Source of the DNA: Hydractinia symbiolongicarpus
Lineage: Eukaryota > Cnidaria > Hydrozoa > Anthoathecata > Hydractiniidae
Length of the DNA stretch: 64,000 nucleotides
NCBI RefSeq assembly: GCF_029227915.1
Contig: NC_079888.1
Coordinates: 10,771,001 to 10,835,000 of the forward strand
Direction: 5' to 3'
Below are positions 22,911-56,200 of the stretch, in pieces. Both the position numbers and the translations under genes were made by a program. The notes beneath the pieces were generated by a model. It did not search any database and was not told the DNA's origin. It saw only the letters and a program-made list of their open reading frames with translations. Numbering within the stretch: the stretch's first letter is position 1; every line of letters begins with the position of its first letter.

Positions 22911-25900
22911 AGTAGGCTATTCGGACCAAATGAAAGCATGCAAGACTATTAAGTAACTAGGCATGGTGACTCAGGACATGTGTGCTGCAATGAGATACAA
23001 TATTTTTTTTAATGTGTAAGAAATATACGTAAAGTTATTACATTAAATTAAGTCTTTGTCAAAAATATAATTACAGTTGCTTAGAGATATTGGAACATAT
23101 GTAGCTAGCTAGTTAGAAATTTCAATGCAGAGTGGGTTATTTTTTAAAGTTGTTGTTGTTGACCAAAAACTTGAGAGTTCTGCAATTGCTTTATGGTAAG
23201 AAGATAGTGCTTTATTATTCTTGTTATCTTAAACACTTTTAATATATAGCTAATAAAAGCACCACCTAACTTTCATATGAAAAATCCTTTTTATACTTAA
23301 TTTTTAATTTACACAAAATAGGTCCAGAGCACACGTAGACTGATAATAACTTCCTGGAGATGTTAATAGCTTACTACTTGAATATATCATCTTAGGAATT
23401 TTGATATTAGTACAAGTCTGTGAATTTTAAATCAATTTTATGTGGGTAGTATAAAAAAGCATACTTTTTGCTAATGGTAAGAGTCCAATAACTTGTGCAA
23501 AAATTAAAACAATGGCTTAAAACTTGATATGGTATAGTTTTAGACCAGATTGCTGAAAAAGAGCCCAATATACATTGACCTATCATTGTAGTTTTTTAGC
23601 ATATCTATTTTAACACAGATATGCTGTTATTTATTTGATAAAATTTTTGTTTGTCTTTTATTTTTTATGTTATCAATTGAATAATATTTGAGCAAACACA
23701 TTTTGCAGAATAGGCAGTGACCAACTAAAAGGGTGCATATATGTTTTATTCTGTAGTGCTACATCCGACATGTTGTACAATACAGAAGTTAGTTTCGACA
23801 ATTTACTTATTTTCTGGGATAATTATTTTTAGCTCTTAAAGTCACTGGAAATTTATTTGTACAGCTACATGTCCTAGCTACATGTTGGTGACAATACACT
23901 AGTTGATGTGCTGCAACATTCCATCATTAGGATTTTTCCTTTACCCTGAGGTATATATATAGTAAGAATTCTGTTTTACTTGCTAAGAAAAACATCAAGG
24001 TAAGTCATTTATTTATTCCATCTTACATATGATGACGCCTCTTTGTACAATTAAACTGGTGTAACACATAGAATTTGTGGGGAATGGAGCTGTTTTTACT
24101 TGTACTTGGTTTCGTTTGTTTTAGTAGACTAGTTGCGGCATGGTTATTACTCTGAACACAGAAAAATTTGCGACCTTTCGCCAAATACTTTAACATTATA
24201 AACCAAATTTCCTATTTTCCTAGCTGTGGTGCTAAGTTGAAGCTGTTTTTACATCATTAAATGATAAAAATACTTATACTCAGGTTCATATTCTGTTTTG
24301 TCTGCAAGGTGTTCATGAAGGATGTGATGATAATTTTAAAGCCAACCATTTTTGTAATTCTAGTTAAAACAATTCAAAAAAGTAAAAGCAAAATACCTTT
24401 TTTAAATAAGCTTACAGCGCATAAATGTCTTTTTTCTTTCTTTATGTTATATCAATTTATTTTATTTAATTTCCTGCTTCCCTAGTTCAGCCTACCTTAG
24501 CATATAGCTGACTGTCCATGTCTGGCATAGCTAATATTACGTTATTAGACATTTCCCAGACATGCTGACGAGACCTGATATTGGGTGAAACAGTCTTAAA
24601 ATATATGAATTTAAACCGTTGTTTTTATTTTTCCTACACTTTTTTGCGACCCTTCACAAGATGTTTTGTTATTTTGCTGTCCATTCGAAACTTAAAAGTA
24701 AAAAACGTCTCTAGCAAAGCTAATAATTATTTGGACATTATTTAGGCCGTTTATAGTGCGCAGAGGCTCAAAATAGCGAAAGTTACCGGGGTAATGAATT
24801 CTTAAGCAATGTTCTTCTTGAAGCAGTCTGACTAAACTCATAACCCACATGTACTGTAAGATCAGGGTTTTCTACACAACAAAATGAACACTGCATATGC
24901 GATCATTGCTTTTTTGGCAAAGTGATTGCCATTCACTTTTATTTTGGTTAACTCTTCTAATAAGCTTTACACACTTTTTTCTCTTTTCCATATATTAAAC
25001 AGGTCCAGGAAATCAATGTAATTTAAAAGGCTGCTCACAATCCCATTCTTTGTTTGGCACACCATGGTCAGTTTTTCAGGCACTATTTTCCCAATTATCT
25101 AATATCCTTAAGTTTTAGCGATCCAAAAACGGCGCAAATGAATGGCCCTCATTTGTAGGTTTGGAATCTGTTTGAAAATGTTTTGTAGCTATGTGTTCCA
25201 ATAAATGTCTTTCTCCTCTTGAAACAACTCCTGCGTTAAAATTCTGTGCCCTCTAAACTAGTACCCAGTTTTCTTTTTGTGTGGTCGGGAGCTATCATGG
25301 GTTTGATTGGTGTTAAGTTAACAACTGGATTATTGTGATTTTGGAATGCAATTGCTGTCATAGTTTTATTTAAAACTACTTTGTTAAATACCAACAAACA
25401 ACGGTCGGTTAATAAAAACAGTACTTCCTCCTCCGATACACCCACGATAAAGAACACTGGACGGCATTCGATTATACGCGGTTTTCCTACACACGTTTGG
25501 AAGCATTTTAAAAATGGTAGCTCTAGTGGTGGCGTATCTCTCAGGATATAAATAATAAAACATTTTGCTTTCTGCATCTGCCATCTGCCTGTTATAGTAG
25601 ATTCTGTAATGTGTTGGCTCCGTTTTAACTTACTTGCATATGTATAGAAGCTACGTTATTATAATCAGCTATGTTATTATTTCCTAGTAATACACGTTTT
25701 TACAGTTATTATATGATGGGGGGTCATTACTTTTGCCTAGCTGCTAATTAATTGTAAAGCTAGCTAACTAGCTAGGTGCGGGTTTGTCTTAAAATACTAC
25801 CTAAAATATTACCTAGCAACTAACAGTATCACACACTTGATTTGCCACAATCTTTAACAGGGTACACAGTTACAAAGAGGAATTTGGATTTGATTTGATT

Positions 25901-26722
25901 TCCAACACAATACTCCCCTATGGTATAGCTATAATTAATTATTTGACAAGCCTACTCCCCTTAAAACTTTAATACACGTTTTCACAGTTATTATGATATG
26001 TAGTGTAATACACAAAGTAGACGTAGTTTCAACAGACAATGCTGTGTGGCTAGGAGAAAAATCCGCTGGAAGGTTACTGAAAGTGAAGAAAACAACAAAC
26101 ACGTTTGCCAGCCCACACAGCAATAGGTATTTTTGGTAAAAAGGAAAGGTCGTTTTCAGTTTTAATATTAAAGTTATGTCTTCTAAATTGGTTTTAAAAT
26201 GATTAGTATGGTGCAAATAATTGTACAGATAACTTGAGTTGGATAAAATAGGGGGTTTTTTTTACTCATCTGTGAAAAGGTGTATTGTCTTGTCTTTCTG
26301 GCTATTAGGAATCATAAAAAAGACTGGACAGATCAGACCCTCGACAAGAATTACTCCAGGGTAGCATAGGTTTTGCCTGGGGCATTTTGGTGCTTTCCAG
26401 AGATTCAATTTATATGAAAGAGGTTGGAAACATTAAACTTATCACTTAAAACGAAATGGATTACCAACAAGGCTATATAACGATAAACAATGCTAAGCTA
26501 TATCTAAGCTATTTTTATCTGACTGCCAAAGTGGATATCTTAATTTTCCTTTAATGTTGCCGAAAAAGTTATATATATATGTCTAATTTGTTAATCCTTT
26601 TGGCATTACGGCGCAATGTCAATGTATTTAGACTGACGTCAATGCGTTTCTTAAGATTGGTGAAGCCATTGCATTGTAGTTACAATTTTAAGGCCATATA
26701 ACTCGAAAACGAGGTGGTGATA
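22911..26722. other. AT-rich intergenic DNA, no gene recognised
   Basis: Short open frames exist on the minus strand near 25236-25584 (one reads SKMFYYLYPERYATTRATIF), but no domain, splice pattern or homologue is apparent. I see no RNA gene. The rest is AT-rich filler. Confidence 0.4.
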
Positions 26723-27177
26723 TTCTGACCCAACTTAAAACAAGGCCGGTCTTAAGACGGGATAGACCATCTTTAGACAGGGTGGCCCATCTTTTGACAT
26801 GCTGTCCTGCCAATTGACGGACCAGGACCAACTTATGACAATGCATTAAAAGATGTTTGCATACATCAAGACCTAGTATTTAACGTAAACTAACTTCAAT
26901 AAAATGAAAAAACTGAACTGCTGCAACTTTCTGGCGCTTTGTTGTATATAGCTAGCTATATTGAATCCAGTTATGCATTTAAAGCAAAAACAACACTACT
27001 TGGCAACTCTTGGTGCAAGACCAGATCAGCAAATTTCAAGATAATCTTTGATGGAATTATTGCAACTTGACCTTACGTAACTTGAGAGGAAGCCACGATT
27101 GAAATATTTTGTTATATATAGCTATATTTAAAAAAAGAGACTATGATTTAAAGAAATATTATCTCTTAATTTATATT

Positions 27178-27350
27178 TTATGTGATGAGTCTTGCCAGTT
27201 TCGAGCAATACACCCTTTCAATTATTTTCATGAGTGGTCCACAAAGGCAGTTCTGGAGTCTTTTTTGAAATTCTTGCCCAACTGGACAACAGCGCCTTAT
27301 GTGGGGATCAAACCTACAACCACTTGGACATGAGTTGAATGCTCTACCAA
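27178..27350 (-). mobile_element. tRNA-derived SINE (second family)
   Basis: On the minus strand: TTTGGTAGAGCATTCAACTC (A-box region), TTGTAGGTTTGATCCCCAC (B-box GGTTTGATCCC), followed by a non-tRNA body with GTCCAGTTGGGCAAGAATTT. The tRNA-like head differs from the SINE at 10994-11251. Confidence 0.65.
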
Positions 27351-27718
27351 ATACGTATTTATTAACTTTATTTGTCAATTTATGTGTCTGTTTGTTCAAT
27401 TTTTAAGAAAAGCAAAATTTATGATATGGTATATATTTGTATTACTCATTACTTTATCTATATTTATAATAGATTATATTTGAAGAATTCATGGTTTATT
27501 CTCCTCCATATTTTTTTTGTTCTCTTTGTTTTGTTTTCTTAAGTCCTCTCATATAGACACTGCATTTGTCTACAGTTGGGCCACGCCTGTTTTCAATTTT
27601 TTTTAAATTCGAAACGGTGTGTTGCCCATGTTACAAGGTTTAACTTTAGTCTGGGAGTCTTCAGACTGACCAATGGTGTGGCTATTTCTAAAAAGTGTCA
27701 ATAATTGGACCTGTCCCT

Positions 27719-27786
27719 TTTTTGGTACGATTTTTGTTAAGCACAGGTATAAGGATACCTGTGCTTAACAAAAATCGTACCAAAAA
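27719..27786. repeat. Perfect 32-bp hairpin with AAGG loop
   Basis: Left arm TTTTTGGTACGATTTTTGTT onward (27719-27750) and its exact complement (27755-27786) flank four bases. Arms this perfect in otherwise decayed DNA imply a recent inverted duplication. Confidence 0.9.
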
Positions 27787-28093
27787 TCGTCAATAGTTGG
27801 GCCTGGCCCATCTAATGACACATTTTCTAAAATTGCAACAGTCCTTTGTGTGCAGTTGAGTTTGTCTCATCCAATGACACGGTTTTCAAAAGCGGGAGAT
27901 TCCTTCGTCAATAGTTGGGCCTGTACCAACTAGGACAAATTTGCATAAATTCGTCCAAAGTTGGGCTGGGCCTGTCAATAGATGGGTCATCTCAAGTGCG
28001 AACGCACCGACCTGTCTTTTGCCAGGTCATCCTGTCTAAAGACGGGCCTGCCCCGCATCCAAAGTTGGACCCATGTCCGTAGTTGGGTCAGAA

Positions 28094-28849
28094 CAGTGAC
28101 GTCAGTTAGTTTTTATCGCATGTTTAACTAGGGGCAACCTGGGACCAATTTGGGTAAATTTTGCAAACCTGGTTCCCCAAATCAGATTCTGAAAAAACAG
28201 GTTGATGACAGTACCAAAACACCTTTAAACCACTATACTTCTTAAACCGTTTGTCAAAAACGCATGGTCCTATACATTTTCTTCATCAGTGTTTCGAGCT
28301 GTATACAATAGTACCAACCTGTAAACAAATTGCCACTAAAAAGTTATGGGAAAATGAATATAATTTCTTCAGGCCGTTACTTACTTGTGTTACTTGTGTG
28401 GACTTTCGATGAGATCATCAAGGTGACAATGGGTTCCCGCCTTTAGCAAATCCTCTCACTCCAGGATTCCAGCCTGAAATGAACATAAAGGGCACAGTTA
28501 ACACTCTTTCGGGGTCCAAGTATTGTACCATGTCCACAATACTGTTTGATTTAAGAGTTGTGTACGAATCATCAGGGATCAATGACAGGAAATTATCCAG
28601 CAAATTTTGGAAGCAACTTGAGTGATTTTTCTGATCTATTTCGGCGTTTGGTTGAATAAACGAGATCTATTGGTTCAAAAGCTGGTGGATTTCAGGGATT
28701 GAATAGCTTCGAGGGCATTTGAGGTTTTCGATTTTATGTAACAGAAACGCCCTTTCCTGTTAGATGATTTTACAATTATGGGCACAGAAAGGTTGGGAAC
28801 TAGATTTTCAAGGATTTTCCATACATATATATATATATATATATACAGT
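28094..28849. other. Intergenic DNA with a short TA repeat
   Basis: No gene recognised. A (TA)n run of about 20 bp lies at 28826-28847. Confidence 0.4.
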
Positions 28850-29403
28850 ATCGTTCTCTTTTACGTTGGAGAGAGTACAAGTGGAAGTGAGATAGAGCAT
28901 TGGTATATGATAGTCCATTTGCTTCTTGGATTTTTTTAATGTAGTTACGCTGTAAGTCTTCTAATTGAAGGATTTCACCTTTTTTTGTTAGTGACCATAA
29001 CTGTCAGCAATAGTCCACTCTAGGGATGACCAAGGATTTTCAAAGAGTAAGCATTGACTAGGCTTCTCTGGTGAGGAAGGTTTGTAGTATCCATCCAATT
29101 AGCTTTCTGATGGTTTTAGTGAATGACAGGATGTGTTCTGAAAAGGTGCAAGTGTTGCTCATTATAACACCTAGGTCTTTAACATGCAACTTTTATGGAA
29201 TTGGCAAACCTAATTGATTTAGGTATTGATAATCTGTGTGAAGTTCCATTTTACACTATTGGATAAGCTCAAACTTGGAGTTACTGCATGACATAATATT
29301 CTGCTCAGCCCATTGATAAACTATATTTAAATCTATCTGTAGATTTTGAGAATCTAAGCAGCTTCTGATTCAACCACCAATCTGTGTATCATCTGCAAAG
29401 CTA
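28850..29403 (-). mobile_element. LINE reverse transcriptase relic
   Basis: The minus-strand translation contains FADDTQIGG (catalytic site, near 29395), then QNLQIDLNIVYQWAEQNIMS, VKDLGVIMSNTCTFSEHI, GWILQTFLTREA, and SLVIPRVDYCQQLWSLTKKG. This is the thumb end of a LINE RT. Several in-frame stops are present. It abuts the Penelope-like element at about 29404. Confidence 0.8.
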
Positions 29404-30745
29404 AGTCACATCTCAGTAAAGTTAAATTAAGAGGTGATGTTAGTAACGAAACGATGAAATACTTTTTTGTTGAAAATCCGAGAGTAGGAAGGTTTTATTT
29501 GTTACCTAAAGTTCATAAGCGCCTGCAAAATGTTCCAGGCTGACCTGTTATTTCTAACTGTGTTTACTTTACAGAAAACATTTCGTCGTTCATTAAAGAT
29601 ACAAATAACTTTTTAAGAAAATTGAGAAACCTTCCTACTCTACCGGATGATGTTTTACTCTGCACGGTCGATGTTCTAGGACTTTACCCTAATATCCCTC
29701 ATCAGGATGGGTTGGCAGCTTTACATAGGGTGTTAGATGTTAGAGAGGATAAGAGCGTCTCCACAGAAACCCTGATGGATCTTGCGGAGTGCGTTCTCCA
29801 GAATAATGTGTTTGAACACAACAATAGGTTTTTTAGGCAGCTTCAAGGAACGGCAATTGGTACAAAAATGGCCCCTTCATATGCAAATATTTTTATGAGT
29901 GATTTGGAGGAGCAGTTTTTGGAATCCTCAATGCTCAAGCCTCTTGTTTGGTGGAGATATATTGATGATATTTTTATGTTGTGGCAGCATGGAGAGGACA
30001 AATTGATTAAGTTCCTTGAACTTTTAAATAGTTGCCATCCCACCATTAAGTTTACCCATTCATTTTCTAGAGATAGTGTTAATTTTTTAGATGTAAAGGT
30101 TATTCGCAAAGACAACCACCTTATTACCGACCTATATGTGAAACCTACTGATACTCATCAGTATCTGCAGGCTTCATCTTGTCACGTTCCTCATTCCATC
30201 AGAGGTATAGCATATAGTCAGGCACTTCAGCTTAATAGGATTTGTTCAGAGGGAGAGTTTTTCGATAAGAGGTGTAATGAGCTGGAATCATGGTTGCAGG
30301 ATAGAGGTCACCGTAGTAAGATGGTGAGAAAGCAAGTACTTAGGGCTCGAAAATTCAGACAAGATGACTTGCTGAATACTATCAAAACTAGGAATAATGA
30401 TAATAAATTCACCTTTAACATTACTTACCACCCAGCATTTATGAAAATTAGGCGAACGTTATCTAAAATACACCTGCTTTTGACACCAAATGAAGAACAT
30501 CGCAAAGTTTTTCCTAATGTACCTATTGTGGGGTTTAAAAAGGGGAAAAGTTTGCAAGACTTTCTTGTGCGGGCAAAGTTACCTGAGATCAGGGAGAAAG
30601 CCAACGGGTGCAGAAAATGTGGTGCTAACAGCTGCGATGTATGTAACTACATAAACACAACTTCTTCTTTTGGTGACAAAAGCAAGTCCAAGAAATTTGA
30701 TATAAGGAAGGGGGACCTTAACTGTAACTCCGAAATGGTTGTTTA
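29404..30745 (+). mobile_element. Penelope-like element, RT with truncated GIY-YIG end
   Basis: The upstream part reads GRFYLLPKVHKRLQNVPG and [20 protein letters not shown] with one in-frame TGA near 29542. The long open frame from 29622 has [39 protein letters not shown], the catalytic [12 protein letters not shown] and [20 protein letters not shown], all typical of Penelope-like RTs. After a Cys motif ([16 protein letters not shown]) the GIY-YIG nuclease begins (SEMVVYYI) but is cut off by a TA microsatellite. Not functional as it stands. Confidence 0.9.
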
Positions 30746-30746
30746 C

Positions 30747-50470
<19,724 letters not shown>

Positions 50471-53229
50471 GTGAGTTTATGTTGCACAGAGTTTATGTTG
50501 CATGGCTTTCTTATATAAGATTAAGGATACAAATTTTAGTGTTGTATCCAATCAATGAAGTGAATATTATAGTCTTACAAATAGAACCCAAAATCATTAT
50601 GTAAGTCGTTTATCTTCACTTAAAATACTTTATAAACTCACTGATCTCAAAGACTGTATTTAGCTGAGTCACTCCCTAAAATTTTGAACTTAAATATCAA
50701 AGTAAGCTTGGTGTATGCACTTATGAAAAAACGGTTGAAAATAAATGTGTATAATTTCGCACAGATCATGAGGACGTTCTATATTGATTTAATTCATTGC
50801 CATGGGTAGATCTGTGATGTGGTTATAAACTAAGAAATTTAAATAATTACTGTCTATTGCACAAGGTGTTCTAAGCTATTAAACTGAACACAAAGTTGAC
50901 TTGCTTTGTTCTAAAGCCTCTTGCTTCTGTAAAAGCTTAAATATATCTTTTTTGTTTAATAAAGTTACATTCAGAAACGTTGAACCGTTTTTTTTCTGTC
51001 ATTTTATTCTTGTAAAGAAAACCTGATGTAGTATTGTTTTCAATGGGTATATTTGTCTGCTGGATCAAGAAATAATGAAAAATCAGGAAAGTCCACGTCA
51101 CTCTAAAAAGCAGGCGAAATTTGTTGAATGTTATTAAAAATTGAGGATAAGGCTTGTGCAATATAATATATAAATGACCCATGTCAATTTGTATTATAGC
51201 ACAAAAGGGAATAAGTTAAGTTAATCTCTTTTAGTATAAATGGAAAATTTAACGTAAAATTCTAGCAGAGAAACTTATTCGATCTTGAAGACAATTTCCT
51301 ACCCTTAAAATCTAAATCAACTGCCCAATCTGCGTAAAAAAAAATTGGTGACACTTAAAATCAAAGCAACACATTTTGACAAATATCTAATTAAAACAAA
51401 ACAAACAAGTCGAAATAATAATAAGAAAACACTTAGATAGAAAATATATAATATATCAATTTGTTCCTACCTAATAAAAAAAGAAGATCTAAAACCTAAC
51501 AATCTTTAAACAACTCTGGAAGTGTAAATGCAAAATTTGAAGAAGTTTTGAGTTCCTCTAGAAGTTCAACTATAATTAGATGGATGTGATTTAATTTGAC
51601 AGATTTTGTTTTGTTTTCAAGAATTAGAATAATACTAGCCGGGAAACCCGGCGTCGAATCGCCGGGATGATCCACAAGTAACTGTTGTTGAACGCCCTAA
51701 GGAGCGCTTAAAAAGAACTGCAAACTGTGCGACACAGTCAGGTGGAGCGCTTTAGTACAGGTATGCAGTATGTCGTAAATCAAGTAAAGCGCAAACACCA
51801 TTATAGTGTTGCGACTGTAACATATTTTTCAAAAAATAACTTTCCCGCAACAAAGGCTGAAATAAAAACACAGTTTACAACCGTTGTGACTCCGTCATAG
51901 CAAAAACAATCGGTCAATATTATTTTATTTTGCGGAATAAGTTTTTGTAAAAGTTAAAAAATTAATAGTGACACCGGACTGAGCGCTTAGTACAGTTAAA
52001 TGGTGTTACACATGTGTATAGGGATAATACCCTTTTGAAAAAAACTTTCTTGCAGACTCTTTAAATGAAAACACAAGAAACAGTCCTTCGATTCTTGCAC
52101 AGGTCTAAGCGGTTAGTCAAGGTAAACATTGTTGGACATTTGCACAGGCGTGATCCCCAAGAAAGTTTAAAAATTAATTGTCATAGTGGGCTGACCCGCA
52201 TAGGCGTAACAGCCTTTTCCAAAAAAACAGGCTATTGTTAACACAGAGCTGACCGCTTAGTACAGTTAAACAGACTTGAACAGTACCCTTCTCCAAAAAA
52301 ACTTTATCACAACTTCGGTTTAAATGACAACACAGGAAACAGAATGTCGTTACCACTCCAGCTAAAGCAATTGCTCAGCTAATTCGCAAAAAAATTTTTA
52401 AGAAAATAATTAAAGATGTATAGCTACCTAGCTAACCTGCATTTAGCATAAGATTTATTGCTGAGAATATTGCGATATTGATAGCCAAACTGAATTTTTA
52501 TCACTTTTTATCACTTTTTAGGTAATTATATGAGATAGCTAAATGGCTATATCCTCGACATAAAAATAAATGTTGGGTTGGATAAAAACCTCTTATACCA
52601 AACAAAATTAGTAAAAAGTAAGGCTATTAGCTAGCAGCCTTCAAAATATTTGTTCCTAGCCAATCGGCGATTAAGGTCACAGGGGTAAATTATTATTAAA
52701 AATGGCGCATTTAAATAATGAATTCATTTTCATCACTTAATTTGTTTTTTAAATTAGAGGTTTATCAATTAAATTATGTAAGGAAATAAATTAATTTCTG
52801 TAATTTATTTTGATAAGTCATAAAATTTCCAATTAAACAACCCCCTGGTTTCTAAAAACTCGCAGAAAGATCAAAGGAATATCGGTAACCCTTTTGAACA
52901 GACAAAATACGGCTATTATTATAGAGATTTTTAGATAAACAGCTTACTATCACATTTAATAATATTCTTTTTATTGTGCTATTATTTTGTGGTGTCTTTA
53001 TTCAAAGATGATTTGACAAAAATGATTTCAGTGAGACTGCTGAAATTTATTTGTTGTTATTAAAATATTCGGTAATATCAATAAAATATTTTGTTAGAAA
53101 TGTTAGAAGTAGTAGTATAATGTTAGCAGCCTAATCAAGAAATATTCCAAAGATTGGGATAGCATAGAAACTTCTTGCAATTCTTAAATAACATTATTAC
53201 AAATATCAGTATATGTAAAATTCCTTTAG
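50471..53229 (+). other. AASS intron 13 with a repeat-derived segment
   Basis: Between about 51635 and 52400 the sequence is less AT-rich and repeats a phrase three times (GAGCGCTTTAGTACAG near 51745, GAGCGCTTAGTACAGTTAAA near 51980, GACCGCTTAGTACAGTTAAA near 52250). Its left end reads, on the minus strand, a hairpin GCCGGGTTTCCCGGC ending in CTAG followed by T, as at Helitron 3' ends. The 5' end was not found. Confidence 0.45.
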
Positions 53230-56200
53230 GAACGAAGAAGCAAAAGCAGAAGATATGGCAACTTCTGTTGATATCAAACATAAAGTTCTTGTTCTTGGAG
53301 CTGGTCGTGTGGCTGCACCACTTGTTGAATACCTGACAAGGGATCCTGGTGTAAGGCTCACAACAGGTGGGTTACATCATCATTTTTTTGTGTACTCCCC
53401 AAAAATTTCACAATGCTACAGGGATTCTTTTTTGATTTTGTCAATAACTTAAATGTATTGATTTATGTGAAAATGAAACTAAAATTATTTTTGGTGAAAA
53501 AATGATTTATTTAGGTTGTTTAAGTTTTGACATCATGGTTCGGTTTTGTTTCATTCTGGATAGAAATTTTAAATACTGTAACTCTACCATTAAAAGTTTA
53601 AGTTATCATTTTATTATTTATGATTATGGAACATTAATTTATTCTACTTTTCTAGTGTCATCCATCCATGACGAAGTCCTTGTCTTGTCAGAGAAATATC
53701 GCAACACTGAGCCTATTGTACTGGACGTAAACAAATCACGTGATAAGTTGGAGACATTGGTCGCCGGTCATGATCTTGTTATCAGGTACAGTAGTAATTC
53801 AATCTTTAAAAAAGTTGGCTGCACTTTTTTAAGTGTAGGGGTTAAAATAAGATCAGGTTTCTTTAACATAAGACAAAAGTTTAAAACATAACGAATCCAT
53901 TATAGTTTTTTTTCTAACTACTTTGCGACTTTTTTGTTTATTTCGGTCTCCCTTTCTGAGGACAAACTTTTTAGCTCAAGCTTAAAAGTAGCTTCAAGTG
54001 TAGATACAGAAATGTTTAAAGTTTCTGCGTCATGACAATATCGCAAAAAATATTCAAGTCTTGTTTGTTAGGTTAGTTGGGGTGATGATATTCCTAGCAT
54101 TTCTGTATAATTTTTTTATTTTTATTCTTCAATATTATAAGAAAAAAAACACTTGTCATCCATTTGCACAAACTCTTTTGTAGGTTGCTTGTTAGATCAT
54201 CTTAACTTTTCAAATTTGACATTTGACATAAATATTAGCCTTAGCCTATAGCAACTTTGTTTTAAAAAAGTTATTTAAATTGGAATTATTTTTAAAGTAG
54301 TTTTATTATATTTCGTTTTCTATACCATGAATTGCAAAATTATTTAAATTTTACTCCTCCTTAATTGATAAAAGTTTTTTGCAAACTGTTGGTCTTGTTG
54401 GCCTCTCTCAATATCGTCCTGTTTACCTTTTGCTTCGTACTATCAGCACTTTTTTTTAGTCTGCTACCGTACACCCTCCATCCTTCTATTGCAAAATTAT
54501 GCATCACACATAAGAAAGATATGCTCACTGCAAGTTATGTGTCCCCAGAGATGAAGAGTTTGGAACAAAGGTATGTTTGTATATGATAACACTTCGGTAA
54601 TAGTACTATGTAAACACATGCAGTATTATTCTCGCACACTAAGCAATGTAATTTTTTAAGTCCTTAACGTTTGTTTATAGTGCTATTGACGCTGGCATTA
54701 CAATATTTCAAGAAATTGGTTTAGATCCGGGTATAGATCATTTGTTAGCAATGAACTGTTTCGACGAAGTTAGAGGACAAGGTGGAAAGGTAGGTTATTC
54801 TTTCTGTGTTACAGAGAGTTTATTAGTGTGATTGAGGATGGTAATTCAGAGGTACAAATGTACACAATACAATTTTTGCTTAATAGTGCGAAGGAGCATA
54901 TGTAGCAACACTTTGAATGTAAATCTGAATTCTTTCGTCTATTTTTATTTGAAATAAAAATTTAAAATGAGTTTGTATTTATTGTGCATATTAGATATTA
55001 AAATTTGACGGCCAGGGTTTCTTGTTTTTATCCATCTTGTGTAATTATCCGAAATGTCTTGAATTTGAGAGGATTTTATATCATCCATCGAGATTTTACA
55101 CTATAGTATCTGCTAAGTTATTTCAGATGTTAATGAAATGCACTAAAATTGCTGGAACAGCGATATGTTACACACAAGACTGCTGAGACTTTGTAAATTT
55201 GCAAAAAAGTCAGAATTTTTTTACCCAAACTGAGAACGCGCATGAGAAAGCTAACCATAGCGAAAGGTATAGGAAAACCACGAAATTTCAACTTGTGTAA
55301 ATGTGACAAGATGTGACTTAGATAGTTTCATAAAAACAAATAAGAAATAAATAGCATTTTTCACAAGTGCATTATACACTCCACTTATTCACACTTAAGC
55401 ATGTTGTACGCTTCAAAGGCTCCTTGTCGTGGTCATAGTTAAAGTCGTATTCTAATAATTTGTGCACGCAAAACTACAAGACTTTTTTCCCTTTAGATTG
55501 TGTCTTTTAAATCATTCTGTGGTGGACTACCTGCTCCTGAGCATGCTAATAATGCTTTGAAGTACAAATTTAGGTATGTGGTGTTTGTAGAGTGACAGGA
55601 ATTGCATGTAACCTAGATATACAGAGGAACCTGTATCAACGGACTCTAAAATTTTACTATGATTTTTTTGTATTTGGTCCATTTTCCTAAAACGTTGTAC
55701 AAAAAGCTAAGTTATTTTCTATAATACTTGTAAGTTGATTTGATTGGCTAATAGTTGCATTGGAATATCCCCAGCAAATTTATTTTAGGATTTTCCTAAT
55801 TTTGTTATTTTCCACAAAATGAAAGTCACATCTGTTTATCATTTCTTGGGAATTGATTGAAATCGGTTGAAGCAAGTCCAGAAATATGTTATTAAAAACT
55901 TTGAATGCAAATGTTAAAAAATACAGGCAACATTAACTGGTTTTTGATGTTATTTTCATTTCTCTCGTTTAGTTGGTCACCTCGTGGCGCACTGATGACA
56001 GCTTTGAATGGAGCAAGATATTTGGAAAATGGAGAGGTATGAACAAAATTTGTGGCTACGGCCGCCTTTGTGGAAAATTAATATATAATGACCAACTCCA
56101 TAAAAGGCCACTCACAGCTTATTAAGATTAATGCCGGAATTTGCTAAATTTTCGAATTTAATAAATTATGAGAATTTACCTCACCCAGGATGTATTGCAC

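Larger units (their letters stand above)
26723..28093. mobile_element. Unclassified element with 13-bp inverted ends and reiterated motif
   Basis: It begins TTCTGACCCAACT and ends with the exact reverse complement AGTTGGGTCAGAA. Both ends are built from many degenerate copies of a short word, such as AGTTGGGCCTG, TAGTTGGGCCTGTCC and CCATCTTTAGACAGGGTGG, in both orientations (at least five near 26725-26860 and eight or more near 27575-28090). No transposase is visible. A SINE and a 32-bp hairpin lie inside. It looks like a non-autonomous DNA transposon with subterminal repeats. No convincing target duplication. Confidence 0.5.

Noticed and set aside
25236-25584. Minus-strand open frames as a host exon
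   Set aside because: No splice sites or family resemblance that I can support.
27290-27350. tRNA gene on the minus strand
   Set aside because: Only the internal Pol III boxes are tRNA-like. The 3' part continues as a SINE body.
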